Positions 33,201 through 43,919 of a stretch of 64,000 bases of DNA are shown in pieces. This stretch comes from Trichodelitschia bisporula. Taxonomy: Eukaryota > Ascomycota > Dothideomycetes > Phaeotrichales > Phaeotrichaceae. The notes under the pieces were generated by a model. It worked only from the letters and a program-made list of their open reading frames with translations. It was not told the DNA's origin and ran no database searches. The translations under genes were made by a program, and so were the position numbers. The stretch is taken from contig ML996696.1 in the NCBI GenBank assembly GCA_010356995.1, positions 870,364-934,363 on the forward strand, in the 5' to 3' direction. Position 1 is the first letter of the stretch, and each line of letters starts with the position of its first letter.

Positions 33201-36200
33201 CTGGTACTTGAGCCACTCGGAGTAGTCCTCGCTGACATTCGGCATGACCGCCGGCAACGACGCGAACGGATCCGACTGCGCAGCCAGGGGCGCGTCCTCG
33301 CCCTTACGCTTCCTCGACATAACAGTCACCATCCCCTTCCGCGGCCGCGGCAGCTGCGACCCGCCAAAGTCCTCGAGGTCGACGACCTGGCTGACAGTGT
33401 TGGGGTGTATAGCCGCCAGCTTCTCCGTCGGCTTAAACATATCCGTCATCTTCTTCTGCTTCAAGCGGTCGTCCTTGATGCGGAGGCGGCGGTCGAGCCA
33501 CTCGGGATGCGCGACGCGCGGCACCGGATTGCGCACTTTCTGTAAAGCGGCCGGGATGGTGATTAGCTTCTGGATCACGGAGCCGAGACGCTCAAGGTAG
33601 TACGCCCAATCGATGACATCGCGCGGGTCCATGTCGCCTGGATCCTCCTTGAGCCATCTGCGCAGGAAGTGGCGCTTGACGTGCTCCTCGGCTGAGAAGA
33701 TGGCGACGGGGATGGCGCGTTCGGTGACGGGGGCGCCACGGGGCCGCGATGAGATGATGTACTTGCAGTTCAGGCCCTTGTCCTTGACCATCTGCTCGCC
33801 TAAGAACTCGGCGAGACGGCGTGCGGTGGTGATGGCGGTAGTCTTCTGAGCGCCGTACTCCTCTAGTGTTTTGGCCATGTTCTTGTTCTCGCAAATGAGA
33901 TCGATGAGCTCCTCGTCGGCGAGCGTTGTGCCGTGGGAGTGGAGGACGTCGAGCCACTGGTTGGCGACGGTCGCCACGGCATCGTAGCAGTCCTGAAGCG
34001 TCTGGCCCTCGAGGAAAAACTTGAAGATCTGCGTTTGGAAGATCTTGATGAGCTTCAGCTCGCCGCGGCGCTTGACCTCGAAGCCCTTCAGTTCAGCGAG
34101 GCTACCGTCGTGATTGAAGACAGCGTAACGCTTCTTCAAGTTTTTGTCCTCTTCTTTTGACGTTGGCAGGATCATGGCCTTGTACGGCCCGTCGACTTCG
34201 AAGAAAATAGAGTTGTCGCTGTGCGTCTCATACCTGAACCGCGCCGGATCGACCAGCGTCTGATATTGGTGATTCGTGAACTTTGCGTGAACCAGATGGT
34301 TCAGCATGCAGCACGGATACGACAGGAAGATCTTCTTGCCGCCCTTGAGCCTGAAGGTGAAGTTCTCCGGGAACGAGGCCGGTAGGATACACCAAATACC
34401 GTCAGTGTCGAGCTCGAGCGGGCGCCCGATGCGCTCAATCAGCTGGCGAGCCATCTGGATGATATGCGCCCCCGTCAGACACGTCACGCCGGCCATCTCC
34501 ATGGAGTACCAGCGCGAGCCCTTCCGCATGACATAGCCGTAAAAGCTGTTCAGAATGACCTTGTGCGCCAACTGCAGCGAGTCAAACACGACCACCATCT
34601 TCTTCGCCTCCTCGACTTCCGCACTCGAAGCACCAGCCTGCTTGAGCGTATCAACCTTCCCCTTCCACACCTTCTGCTTGCCTTTGAAATCGTACCGGCG
34701 GTCACGGAAATTCTTAACCGTATCGACATAAAACGGGTTCTCGCGCTGGCAAATAATGGCCTCGCGCTCAATGGTGCGCGTGTCATGAATCTTGTGGTAA
34801 ATCTTCTTGCTGTACTCCTGCAACCGCTTCTTGACCAACGTCGCCTGCTCGTCCTGCGACAGGTCCTGGAACGCACGCATCCCGTCGCTCGGCTTCTTGC
34901 CCGGGAACCGCTCGCTCTCTAGCGCGTGCCGAATCATATTGTACTCGTCGCGCTTCGCGGGCAAGAACTCTCCTCTCCACGCCCAGGGCAGCCGGCGATC
35001 GCACGTCTTACCCGGGCGATTGAAGTCGCAAGCCGCGCAATCGGACTCCTGAATCATAGAGTCAGGCTGCAGACGGTTGGTGGTCATGATGTTCGGGTAC
35101 ATAGACGCGACGTCCAAGTGGTAGATCAGGGGCTTGTCGCTGCGGGTAGGCTCCTGCTGAAGGGCGAGGAGCTGCTCGACGATTTGCGATTTGACTTCCA
35201 GGTAGTTCTCGACGTCGTCCATGCTCTTCTTTTCTTCGACTTCGATGCTAAATTTGAGGGCTGCGTCGAGGTCGGCTAGGAGCTCGTCTATTGCTTTCGG
35301 GTCCAGCTTGAAGTCGCAGGGGATGTCAGCGCGGAACACACCGGCCTCGATACTCTCGACGTGCCCGCCGACATACGTCTCCGACTCGAGCAAGTGGCCT
35401 TCCCAGAAAGACTCCTTCGCCGCTTGATGCTTGTTCGGGAGCAAGATTCCCTTCTGGTACGCCTGCACCATGAGCAACATCTCGCACAGCGTGCCGGTAC
35501 CTTTCCGCAGAACGTCGTCCGGGCCGAGAGGGATGATAGTGCAGAGCGAGAAGATAAACGGATGGACGTATTTCATGTACAAGTAGTACGTCGCCACCGC
35601 ATCGGAAACCGAGTACTCAGCCAGCGTCTGCGGGCGCTCGCTGGCATACGGTGTCATCAACTCTGGATCCAGCTCGTCGGGATCATAGCCGAGCTTCGCT
35701 ACCGTGACGGCCTTCAGGCCACGACTGCCCTGCGGAAGGTAACTGTCGCGATTGACCCAGGCGAAGGCGTCCATGTGCGCGCAGTAGTCGGACTGGTAAA
35801 TGTCTTCGGTGTTTCGCCGGAAGCCGATCTCTTGGTACATGTCGATCCCGAGGATGCTGGCGCGCGTCTCCACGAACGGCCAGTCGAAAAAGTCACCGTT
35901 GTATGTGACCATGACCGTAGGCCGGGCCTCTTTGATGTGCTCGAAGAAGCGCTCCAGGAGAGCCCTTTCATCTGGCTCGTTGAAGACCATGAAGGGGCCA
36001 TCATACTCCGGTTTCGGGGTGTACTCGAAGTCGGAAATGTCCTCGGAGACGATCTCGCGGTTCGTGATGAGGAATCCCTGGACGTCGATCATGTACGATA
36101 TCATCATGATTTGATCGAACGTGGCGTCTGGGAACTTCAGTGGGAGCTTCGTCGTCTCGATATCGAAGGCGAAGACCACTGGGTCGGCGCGTTGGAGGCG

Positions 36201-37113
36201 GTCTTCTAAACATTTCAAGGACACAACGCCGTGCTTTGCTGAGACCGTGTACCACTTCCCCACCCGGATATCTTGAACTGTCAGCCTCGTCTCAAGGGGG
36301 CGGAGGGGAGGCATACCTTTATCAATTGCAACCCGAACATGATATGGAACGTCATACTCCCGAATATCAACAATAAAATCGCTCGCATCAAGAACCCCAT
36401 TATGTCGTTTATCGTCCTGTTCTTCCTCGTCAAAAATATCGAACCCCGCATGCGCACTACCTCGTCAGCCTCGCATCTTGTCTCAGGGGTGAGGGGGGTT
36501 CATACCTCGCAACCTCAGCATACGTGTCCATAGCATTAACCTTCTTCTTATTCTTCTCCGCAACCGGCATAACCATCTTCCTCACCGCCAGTAGATCATT
36601 AACATTCCCAAACACCAGCTTGAGCAACGTCCGCCGATACCCCACCAGATGATTCGGCATACTCAAATCCTCCTTCTCCACCCTCTCCACCTTCTTCACC
36701 AACCCCTCACTACTCCGCCTAACCCACTCCTCCACCTCCGCCTCCCTGCCCCTCTTAACCGCCACCAGAAAATACGGCTCATACTCCACCGCCGCCTTGA
36801 ATCCCGTCCCTTCGTCGTCGAGGAAGTAAAACTCCACCGCTGCCTTCCCGCCCGGGTGGTCTTCGTCTTCGATAGAGGTGGAATGCATGTTCACGAGCCA
36901 CCCGACGCGCGGCTTGCCGGCCTCGAAGCGTGCGAACCCCATCGCTTCGTCGATTTTGTGCGCCGCGCGCGTGGCCTCGAGTTTCTCGTTCGCAGACGTA
37001 CGTTCCGAGGCGAGTAACGACGTAGGGTTGACAGCGGTGCGCCGTCCGCCATAACTTGTGTTTCCATTCTTGCCCATGCGCCGGACGGGCTCGCCAGGTC
37101 GTCGAGGTGCCAT
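30294..37113 (-). CDS. POL2: DNA polymerase epsilon catalytic subunit
   Basis: Three exons, 37113-36506, 36456-36317 and 36271-30294, give 2241 aa (yeast Pol2 is 2222). It copies the leading strand in nuclear DNA replication. The 3'-5' exonuclease is intact: FAFDIETTK (D286, E288), NGDFFDWPF and YSVSDAVATYYLY. The polymerase half has DVASMYPNIM (about residue 636), NSFYGYVMRKGSRWYSME and ELDTDGIW with the catalytic aspartate. CAACDFNRPGKTC is part of the cysteine motif holding the iron-sulphur cluster in the catalytic half. The second half is the inactive polymerase-like module, and the end carries two zinc motifs (CAQCCAVRDLDLC; WKCRGCG with CGKCG and CMC). The two early introns restore MDTYAEVA-SAHAGFDIFDEE and VAIDKDIRVGKWY. 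Divergent from COX20; an ACGCGT element lies between them. Confidence 0.97.
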
Positions 37114-37538
37114 GTCGAGTGTGGGGTGTGTAGGGAAGTGGGGAGGACCGTCCGAAACGGATCGCGGTGAGAGTTGTGGAAGGGAATTAAGGTCGTTATG
37201 CTAGGTCATGACAAGTGCCCGCTCGAGTGAAAGAAGAAAAGAGCGAGAATGCAGGCGGGATCACGGTGTCGAGGGTGTAGTGGTACTTGAATCTCAAGTG
37301 TGTTGTCGCAAGTACTCGCTGCCCATCAAACCTCGAAACCCCAACGCGTCGCGTCGCCGCGTACCGCGCGAACCCTGTGCGCTTCCGCCCGCCAAGCCAA
37401 TTAACCACCCTTCCGCCCTCCCCTCCTCTCCACCCCCCCCCTCCCCCCCCCGCCCCGCTCCGCCGCATATCAGAAAGAAATATCCACCGACCTCAAGCTC
37501 CCCCCGTCCCCCTCTCTTAGCAGCCATTGCCGCCAACC
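37114..37538. promoter_or_regulatory. Shared divergent promoter POL2 / COX20
   Basis: The two start codons are 425 bp apart. The region holds one MluI-box (ACGCGT) and a long C-rich tract (about 37428-37452) nearer to COX20. No ORF is supported inside. Confidence 0.6.
37344..37349. promoter_or_regulatory. MluI cell-cycle box (ACGCGT)
   Basis: A palindromic ACGCGT inside AACGCGTCGCGTCGCCGCG, about 231 nt upstream of the POL2 ATG. In yeasts MBF binds this element in front of S-phase genes including POL2. Use here is inferred from position. Confidence 0.5.
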
Positions 37539-38428
37539 ATGTCCTCCGGCGCCCCCGTCGACGACCCTCCGATCCCCCCTCCAAACTACACCACCGAGTC
37601 AACCGAAGAATGGTCCAAAAAGCGCGGCCCCCCCCTCCGGGGCATAATGGTCGACCCCGCGTACCCGCCCTCCGCCGCCGAAGCCGAGAAGGCCTTCACC
37701 GCAGCACGGGCAGCGAAGGCAGCTTCAGCTGCTGAAGCCTCCTCTTCCACCTCTACCGCCTCTCCCTCTTCCACTACTACATCTACCTCGTCGGTGGACC
37801 ACCTCCGCCGCACCTCCGGCGCAAGCCACATCTTCACCGCCGCGCCCACAACCTCCGAAATCGTAAACACGCTCCCGGGGGGCACAGCACACACCGCCGG
37901 CGGGGAGAAGGTCGGCGATTACGGACTGGTCGACGGCCTCAAGACCGTAAAACCAGCCGACTATCTCGAATTCCACAAAATACCCTGCGTGCGCGAAGCC
38001 CTCCTGCAAGGCATGGGACTCGGCTTCATAGTCGGCGGGGGAAACTTCATCACAGGCCGTAAGACCCCCTCTCCCGCTCTCCATCCCCTCTCTTTTCCCG
38101 TGCGGGCGCGGTCGCTAACCCCCCCTCCTTCGCAGGCCCCCTCTGGCGCGCAACAAACTACTCCGTCATTACCTTCCTCTTCACCGCCTTCGCCTCCTTC
38201 GAATACTGCAAATCGCAACGCAAGCGCGAACGCGACGGTATGAAACTCGCCGTCGAAATCATAGAACAGAAGAAAGAAGACAAGCGCAAGGCATTGGAAG
38301 CCATGCGCGAGCGACGGAGGAAAGAGATCGAGGCGCAGAAGGCTGAGGCTGCGCGGTTAGAGGAGGAGCGCCGGCGAAACTGGTGGCGGTTTTGGGAGAG
38401 GGGTGGGGGTGGGGAGAAGAAGGAGTGA
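37539..38428 (+). CDS. COX20: Cytochrome c oxidase assembly protein Cox20
   Basis: Two exons, 37539-38058 and 38136-38428, give 270 aa. Cox20 is an inner-membrane chaperone that helps Cox2 mature and insert into complex IV. The conserved core is ADYLEFHKIPCVREALLQGM, a first membrane span (GLGFIVGGGNFITG), RPLWRATNYSVITF across the 77-nt intron, and a second span (FLFTAFASFEYC) ending in KSQRKRERDGMK. The N-terminal about 120 residues are low-complexity and Ser/Ala/Thr-rich, making this longer than yeast Cox20. The end is a charged K/E/R coiled coil. The ATG at 37539 is the first in frame. Confidence 0.92.
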
Positions 38429-38773
38429 GATGGGGAGAGGGAGGGGAATATGTTTTCCAAAAGGGCGTGGGATTGCATTGCCTGGCGTTTTTTTGCGCTG
38501 TGGTGCCGTTTTGGACGATGAGGGGAAGACGCTGCAGTACCGCATTATTGCTGTGTACAGGACGCAAGGTATAAACTCCACTATCCAGCTCAAAGTATCC
38601 CACAGTGAAAAGGCGCCATGCAAGCTGAGAAGTGCATCTCCAAACGCCGATATCATCCATCATACCTCATGAACAAATCCCATACAAAATCATAAACACC
38701 GTTGTCCAGCCGCCCATAACATATGGCCCGCCGAACGCCCGTCCCATTCACATCTCCCATTATCATAAACCCC
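38429..38773. other. Convergent intergenic region COX20 / conserved protein
   Basis: About 345 bp between two convergent 3' ends. Nothing recognised. Confidence 0.4.
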
Positions 38774-39694
38774 CTATGCAAACCGCACCGTCCTCCGCCC
38801 CGCAACCCCCTTCCCCACCCCCGAAAACTCCCCTCCTCCAACCGCCATCTTGCCCACTCCCCCGCGGCGCCGCAGCTCTGCACGCCGTTGCCTAGCCTCA
38901 CGCGCCTCACGGCTCTTCCAAGCCAGGATCTGTTCGCGCCGTTTCTGGAGGCGCGAATACGCCATCGCGGGCGTAGGCTTGAACCCGATGCCGTTAAGCC
39001 CGTATCCGTCATCGTCGGGGTCTTGTGCCAGATGGCCCGTGATCTCCTCGTCCTGCCAGGCCAGCGCCGAAGCATCCATTTCACCCGTCGATGATGGAAG
39101 CGGTGGTGACTTGGGCCGATGCGCCGAAGGTGAAGTTTTCCGTGGTGTCGAATCCGATCCAGTCGTATGTTCCTCCGCAAAATGCGCACTCTTCTTCGCC
39201 GGCGAGCCCTTGGCGTGAGGAATAAGAACCTCCACGACGGCCGCCTTTCCACCACGCTGCGCATCCATCCTCGCCGCATCTACCCTCCCCGCCTGGCCCT
39301 CCTTCACCTTGACCCTCTTCCCCTCCCGCCCCGCTCCCTCCCCAAACCTCAGCACCGGAACCGTGGGTCCCAGCGCCATCTGCTCAAACTGCGTCGCGAC
39401 CATACTTCGCGGCGAATTCGGGATCTTGCCGACTGGCACCGGGGGGGCCTCGCCGAAATCGCCCGCCTGAGTGCATGCGGGCCCCTCCCGTGCTGTAGGG
39501 CTAACCGAGTCCACGCTACAAGGGAGCGGGGCCCCTTCCAGCGCAGGGAGCGGCTCGACGACGATGGCAGGCGCGAAAGTGCTGTATTGCGCTTGGGGAG
39601 CGCTGTCCGCGCGCTTGCGTTTCGGGCTCTTCTTGCGCCAGTCCTGATTGCGATCGGCGTGGTGCGGGGGTGCAGGGTCGTCGTCTGGTTCCAT
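38774..39694 (-). CDS. Conserved fungal protein of unknown function, basic, probably nuclear
   Basis: A single-exon frame of 306 aa from the ATG at 39694 (MEPDDDPAPPHHADRNQDW). A basic KKSPKRKR block near the start suggests nuclear import. The middle is disordered. The conserved part is at the C-terminus: ALAWQDEEITGHLAQDPDDD, then GYGLNGIGFKPTPAMAYSRL, QKRREQILAWKSREAREARQ and RRAELRRRGG. I recall a similar GINGIGFxPTPAxAYxRxQKR pattern in uncharacterised ascomycete proteins, but no named domain. The end contains KxVAGRRTVRFA. Upstream exons cannot be excluded. No function is assigned. Confidence 0.7.
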   Translation of the reverse strand: MEPDDDPAPPHHADRNQDWRKKSPKRKRADSAPQAQYSTFAPAIVVEPLPALEGAPLPCSVDSVSPTAREGPACTQAGDFGEAPPVPVGKIPNSPRSMVATQFEQMALGPTVPVLRFGEGAGREGKRVKVKEGQAGRVDAARMDAQRGGKAAVVEVLIPHAKGSPAKKSAHFAEEHTTGSDSTPRKTSPSAHRPKSPPLPSSTGEMDASALAWQDEEITGHLAQDPDDDGYGLNGIGFKPTPAMAYSRLQKRREQILAWKSREAREARQRRAELRRRGGVGKMAVGGGEFSGVGKGVAGRRTVRFA

Positions 39695-40830
39695 GGCGTT
39701 AAACACGGTAGCGCGGAGTAGCAGCGGGGGGGGTATGGCGATGTTTTGCGGCGCGGGCGGTGATGGACGATGATCGCGGGGTTGTGAGGATGGCAGGTGA
39801 TGGGGATTGTCGTCGTCGGCCCCCGTTGGCGCGGGGTCAGATGCTGGCGCCTTGTGTCGTGGAGGACTGGAATTGGGGACTGTGATGGCGACGTGTGGGC
39901 TCGGGGAGGTGCCAAGGCCGGCGCGGGGGGGGGAGGTGCGGGGTTTGATTGGTGCCGTCGCGCGGGGGCGGCTGCGTGGTTGAAGGCTGAGAGTGGCGTT
40001 GCTGTTTTGTGGTGGGAGTTAGGTAATGTTGAATCTCTGCTGAGAGGTTTGTGTAGAAGATAGAGCCCAAGGAGATGTGGTTTTGATGGTAAACGTCTTT
40101 ATGCTTGTCGTTCGCCCGAAAGGAGGGTTTGGTTGAAGCCTGAAAGGGCCTGTATCACGGTCAGCAACCCCGCTTCGTCTCAAAAATGGAGAGACCGAGT
40201 GAGATGTTCCAGTCCCGAAGGAGCGGAACTGAGATTTGTATCTACCACAGTACCCTCGATTCACCCGGCCTGATCTCTGCTGTCCATGGCTGACTAGAAG
40301 GTCATTCTGGAGCTGCCAGTGGAAACACACGTAGAGCCCGAAAGGTTCCGGTTCTTTGACACCGAGATGGAACGCAATGAAGCATACTGTCGCTCAAGGC
40401 ACACGCAAAGGTAACGAGTGCAGAGTGAGAGCATTGTGAAAGTTGAAGAACAGAAGAGAGAGAGAGAGGATATTGGCGGGTCATGTCTAGATACGTTGAC
40501 CTCCAGGGCTCCTTCCCAGGGGACGACCAGTCCCTTCCCAAAGGCATGGCTTTTCCTTCCCTGTGTGTACCTGCACCAGAGCGAGGCATGTCACTCTCGC
40601 AATGAGTTCGGAGAGACCAAAAGGCCAACGATTATCTGACCATATGGTTATATAGACACGAACATGAAGCAGAGAGAAGCTTGATACGGAACATACAAGT
40701 CTACCGCGAACCCCAAAGCAAACCCAATCCAGCTCTTGCCAGATAGCACACATTACCTTTCATAACATCATCTCCAAAAATGCAATCAGCCAGTCTATCC
40801 CATCAAATCCCCCCGTCGCCCACATGATCC
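39695..40830. other. Intergenic region upstream of the conserved basic protein
   Basis: About 1.1 kb between two minus-strand genes. No supported gene. A (GA)n run lies at about 40456-40468. Confidence 0.4.
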
Positions 40831-42429
40831 TCAAATATCAAGCATACTCCTCCTTTTCCCCCCCTCCGTCAAAGTCTGCCCCGTCAATCCCGTCCCCGCA
40901 CTCCCCGTCCTCCCACCAAGCCCGGGCCTCACCACCCCCTCATACGCCGGCGGATCCTCAAACGGATCCCCCACATCCCGCGGACGACTCCGACTACGAT
41001 CCCTCAACCCGCTTATATTCTCCAACTCCACCGCGTCCGTAACACCCCTATTCTCCTCCCTCGACTGCCTTGGTGGCACCTCCTCCACCATCGCACGCAA
41101 CCGCTCATCCGGCGTCATGGCATGCTTATAATTCCCATTCATCTTGCTCCACCAATTGGGCTTGTACTTAATCCCGAGCTCAGCGTCAAACGTGCGGCCC
41201 CGCTCGCGCCGCTGCTTGATGATGATTCTGTCTTCGTTGTCGTCGATGAAGCCGAAGATGTTGAAGATGATGAAGATGAGGAGCACGGGCGCGTAGCCTA
41301 GACCGTACGGCCACCCCGGGGCGACTTCCATGTTCAGCAGGTTGATGTCCCACACCCAGGCGCTAGCCAGGGCGTACGCGACGCGAATACCCGACACCAT
41401 GATGCCGAGGAAAAGCTTCGTCGGGCAGTGCTTGAGAAAGTTATCGAAGCTAGACCAAAGCCCACGTTGATGGGGCCGGTAGTAATGCATGCTGAGCTGC
41501 AGGCTGTAGACGATGATGCCCCAAGCGATGGTGGCGAAGATGGCGCCGACTTTAAAGCGTGCGTCTGTGGCGGCGGGTTCGGCAATCGCGGCGGTTTGTT
41601 CGGGGGAGCGTTGTTTTTGGATCGCGGTCCAAGAGCGGGGGATCACCATGAAGAAGTTCTGCGGGGGTGAGATGGGGTGAGATGGGAGTAGAGAGAGGGA
41701 CTGACCAGCCAGTTGAAGAAGTAGAATACGAGAGGAAGGTAGAATTCGTACTTGCTCCGTGTGTCGTCTTGACGCAGAGTGTAGGGATCGCGGTCTACGA
41801 TCTGGCGTTCTTGCCATGATCCCCTAGGATGGTGAGCTATAGTCGCAATCTTGGAGATGCAGGACTTACCAATGCCTCGTCCCCTCCCACACAGCCCCGA
41901 GCAGTCCGTTCAACGTCAACATAAAGAAGAAGCTCTGGAGGATGATGGGAAGCTCCGGAAGATAGTCCCGATCGACATCCACGCTCGTAAAGCAGCTGAT
42001 GATCCCACACGTCGCCGCAAAGAGCATCCAATACCACTGCCATCTCCTCCCCACAATCCGGAACCTCTTATCCTCCTGCAAAAACTGCTGCCCATGCTTC
42101 TTCAGGTTCATAAGCGTAAACATGATAGAAATACCAAACAACGCGCCAAACGCAACGCCCAGAGAGCCCCGCTGCTTGATGCCGAAAACGGGGACATAGC
42201 ACGTCGTGGCGTTGACCCACGACCCGTTGGACATAAACACAGGCTTGTACTGGTCGAAAATGATGTAGCATTTCGAGTTGTTGGAGATGGTGTTGTTGCT
42301 GTACAGCGTGTAGTTCCAGTAATTCAGCGCCGTCTTGTTGAAGTGCACGCCGTTGATGATGGAGTCCGTGGCATTGCCGGCGTCACCGCCCGGGAAGGGA
42401 ACCAGACCGCGGAGATCGAGGAGAGGCAT
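40831..42429 (-). CDS. DUF2434 family multi-pass membrane protein
   Basis: Three exons, 42429-41870, 41823-41706 and 41658-40831, give 501 aa. The start MPLLDLRGLVPFPGGDAGNA, the lumenal glycosylation-rich part (NKTALNYWNYTLYSNNTISN, NATTCYVPVFGIK) and a series of hydrophobic spans (LGVAFGALFGISIMFTLMN; WYWMLFAATCGIISCFTSV; VGAIFATIAWGIIVYSLQL; GLGYAPVLLIFIIFNIFGF) match the DUF2434 family of filamentous ascomycetes. WEGTRHWGSWQERQIVDRD is rejoined across intron 1. The C-terminal 100 residues are cytosolic, Arg/Ser/Pro-rich and contain DPFEDPPAYEG, a PY-like motif that could recruit a Nedd4-type ubiquitin ligase (inference). Function unknown. The ATG at 42429 is the first in frame. Confidence 0.85.
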
Positions 42430-43919
42430 GATGGCGAGAAAAGAATAGGTGTTGAAGATATCAAGGCGTGCCTCCTCGCGCACTCGTCACTTGCGGAAGT
42501 CGTCCAGTTCTCGGGCCAGAGACGATGATGACGGCGTTCCACACAGCCTTTCGCAGCCCAGCTCTTCAGTCCCAACACAAACAGTAAGCAGTTCAAATCG
42601 CCTTAATCAACCCAGACAAACGCGCAACACCTTCAAACCCCGTCTTCGCTCGGATTCAAGTAGTTAACGAGAAAAAAAAACCTCGCCAAGTCGACGCGCG
42701 CAAATCGTCCTCACTGCGCGACTTTCGACGTCGATCCGCGCGCAGCCGGGCGGCCCTCCAAATCGTGATTTGGCGGCGGGCGGGGCAGGCAGGGCAGCCG
42801 GGAACACGCTTTCGGGCTAGTAACGAGAAACGCTTGGATACCAAGGACGACGAGAGCGCGGCGCTGATCAACTACAAGCCATGGCAAGCCGGATGAGTCG
42901 AATCTGCGGAGGAGAGGAATGGAGGAGAGGAATGGAGGACAGGAATGGAGGACAGGAATGGAGGAGAAATCACCCGGCCAAAGACGAGATACCGTAGTAT
43001 TTGCTGATGCCGCGGGTTCCGGCCCGTTGAATGGCGTTGCGTGCAGCCATGCTGACGCATGGTCGGCGCGGGCGGCACAACGGCCGAGTGTGGTTGGCAG
43101 GGCCAACGTCGTATGAACGAGGGACTTGGCTGACTGTTGTTGCGGCCATGTGGATCTTCGTCCATGCTTCTCGGGAGTTTTAGCTTTCGAGATATCGTGT
43201 CTATGTCTCCGATTCCGAGTGGACGGGGGCTACATCCGTATTTTCACGACGGCTACAAGCCTCTTAAGCGCGCATATCGCCATTGAAAGATCATCTGCAT
43301 CGCAACTACCTACAAGCGACACCTATTCGCCGCACCCTCGTCAGTCATCCATAGCAACCACCGGTAAGACGCACACAAGCAGTAGTCTCACGGCAACTGC
43401 TCCTAGATGCCGTTCCAAGCACACGTTCGCCTCCCATATCCATCGTCCCCTAGCCACCGACCATTCCCCGACTCTTGCCTCTTACCATCCCGTCAGCGAT
43501 TCCATAAAGACGAAAGCACGCACTCACAAACGCCCTACTTCCCATTAACATCCCCCACATACGCCCCTATTACAGTTTCACACCCGCCGCGCGCTGATCG
43601 CAAAAGACATACGCACCTCACTGTACTCAGAAAGCGTCCGAACACGCAGCATGTTTTTTGGCATCGAGTTAGGAAAAACAACATTCAGAAACACTCCCCC
43701 CCTCCCGACCCCCAATACCATCACACATCCCAGCCAGACACAACCCTACATGGAAAAAGCGCGAAAGATAAACACCCCGTTACACGCAATAGAAGAGAGG
43801 AAACCCAGTTCATGTGTCACTTCACTTCACTAAAAAAGCGATCGGCTACTCCAAGAGCAACAATCAACACACAACACGCCGACAAACCTATGCTCTCAGA
43901 CCCCACCATAAACGCCTTC
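42430..43919. other. Intergenic region DUF2434 promoter to CCR4 3' end
   Basis: About 1.5 kb with a 13-bp minisatellite (42908-42970). Plus-strand frames 43126-43548 and 43407-43925 show no motif. No gene is supported. Confidence 0.4.
42908..42970. repeat. 13-bp minisatellite, four copies plus a partial
   Basis: Units at 42908, 42921, 42934 and 42947 read GGAGGAGAGGAAT (first two) and GGAGGACAGGAAT (next two), with a partial fifth from 42960. The paired variants suggest recent duplication. Confidence 0.85.

Noticed and set aside
35361-36209. Plus-strand open frame of 282 codons
   Set aside because: Antisense shadow of the POL2 exonuclease region, caused by biased codon use.
42429-42483. Earlier non-ATG start for the DUF2434 gene
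   Set aside because: The upstream codons begin with GTG; the conserved family start MPLLDLRG is at 42429.
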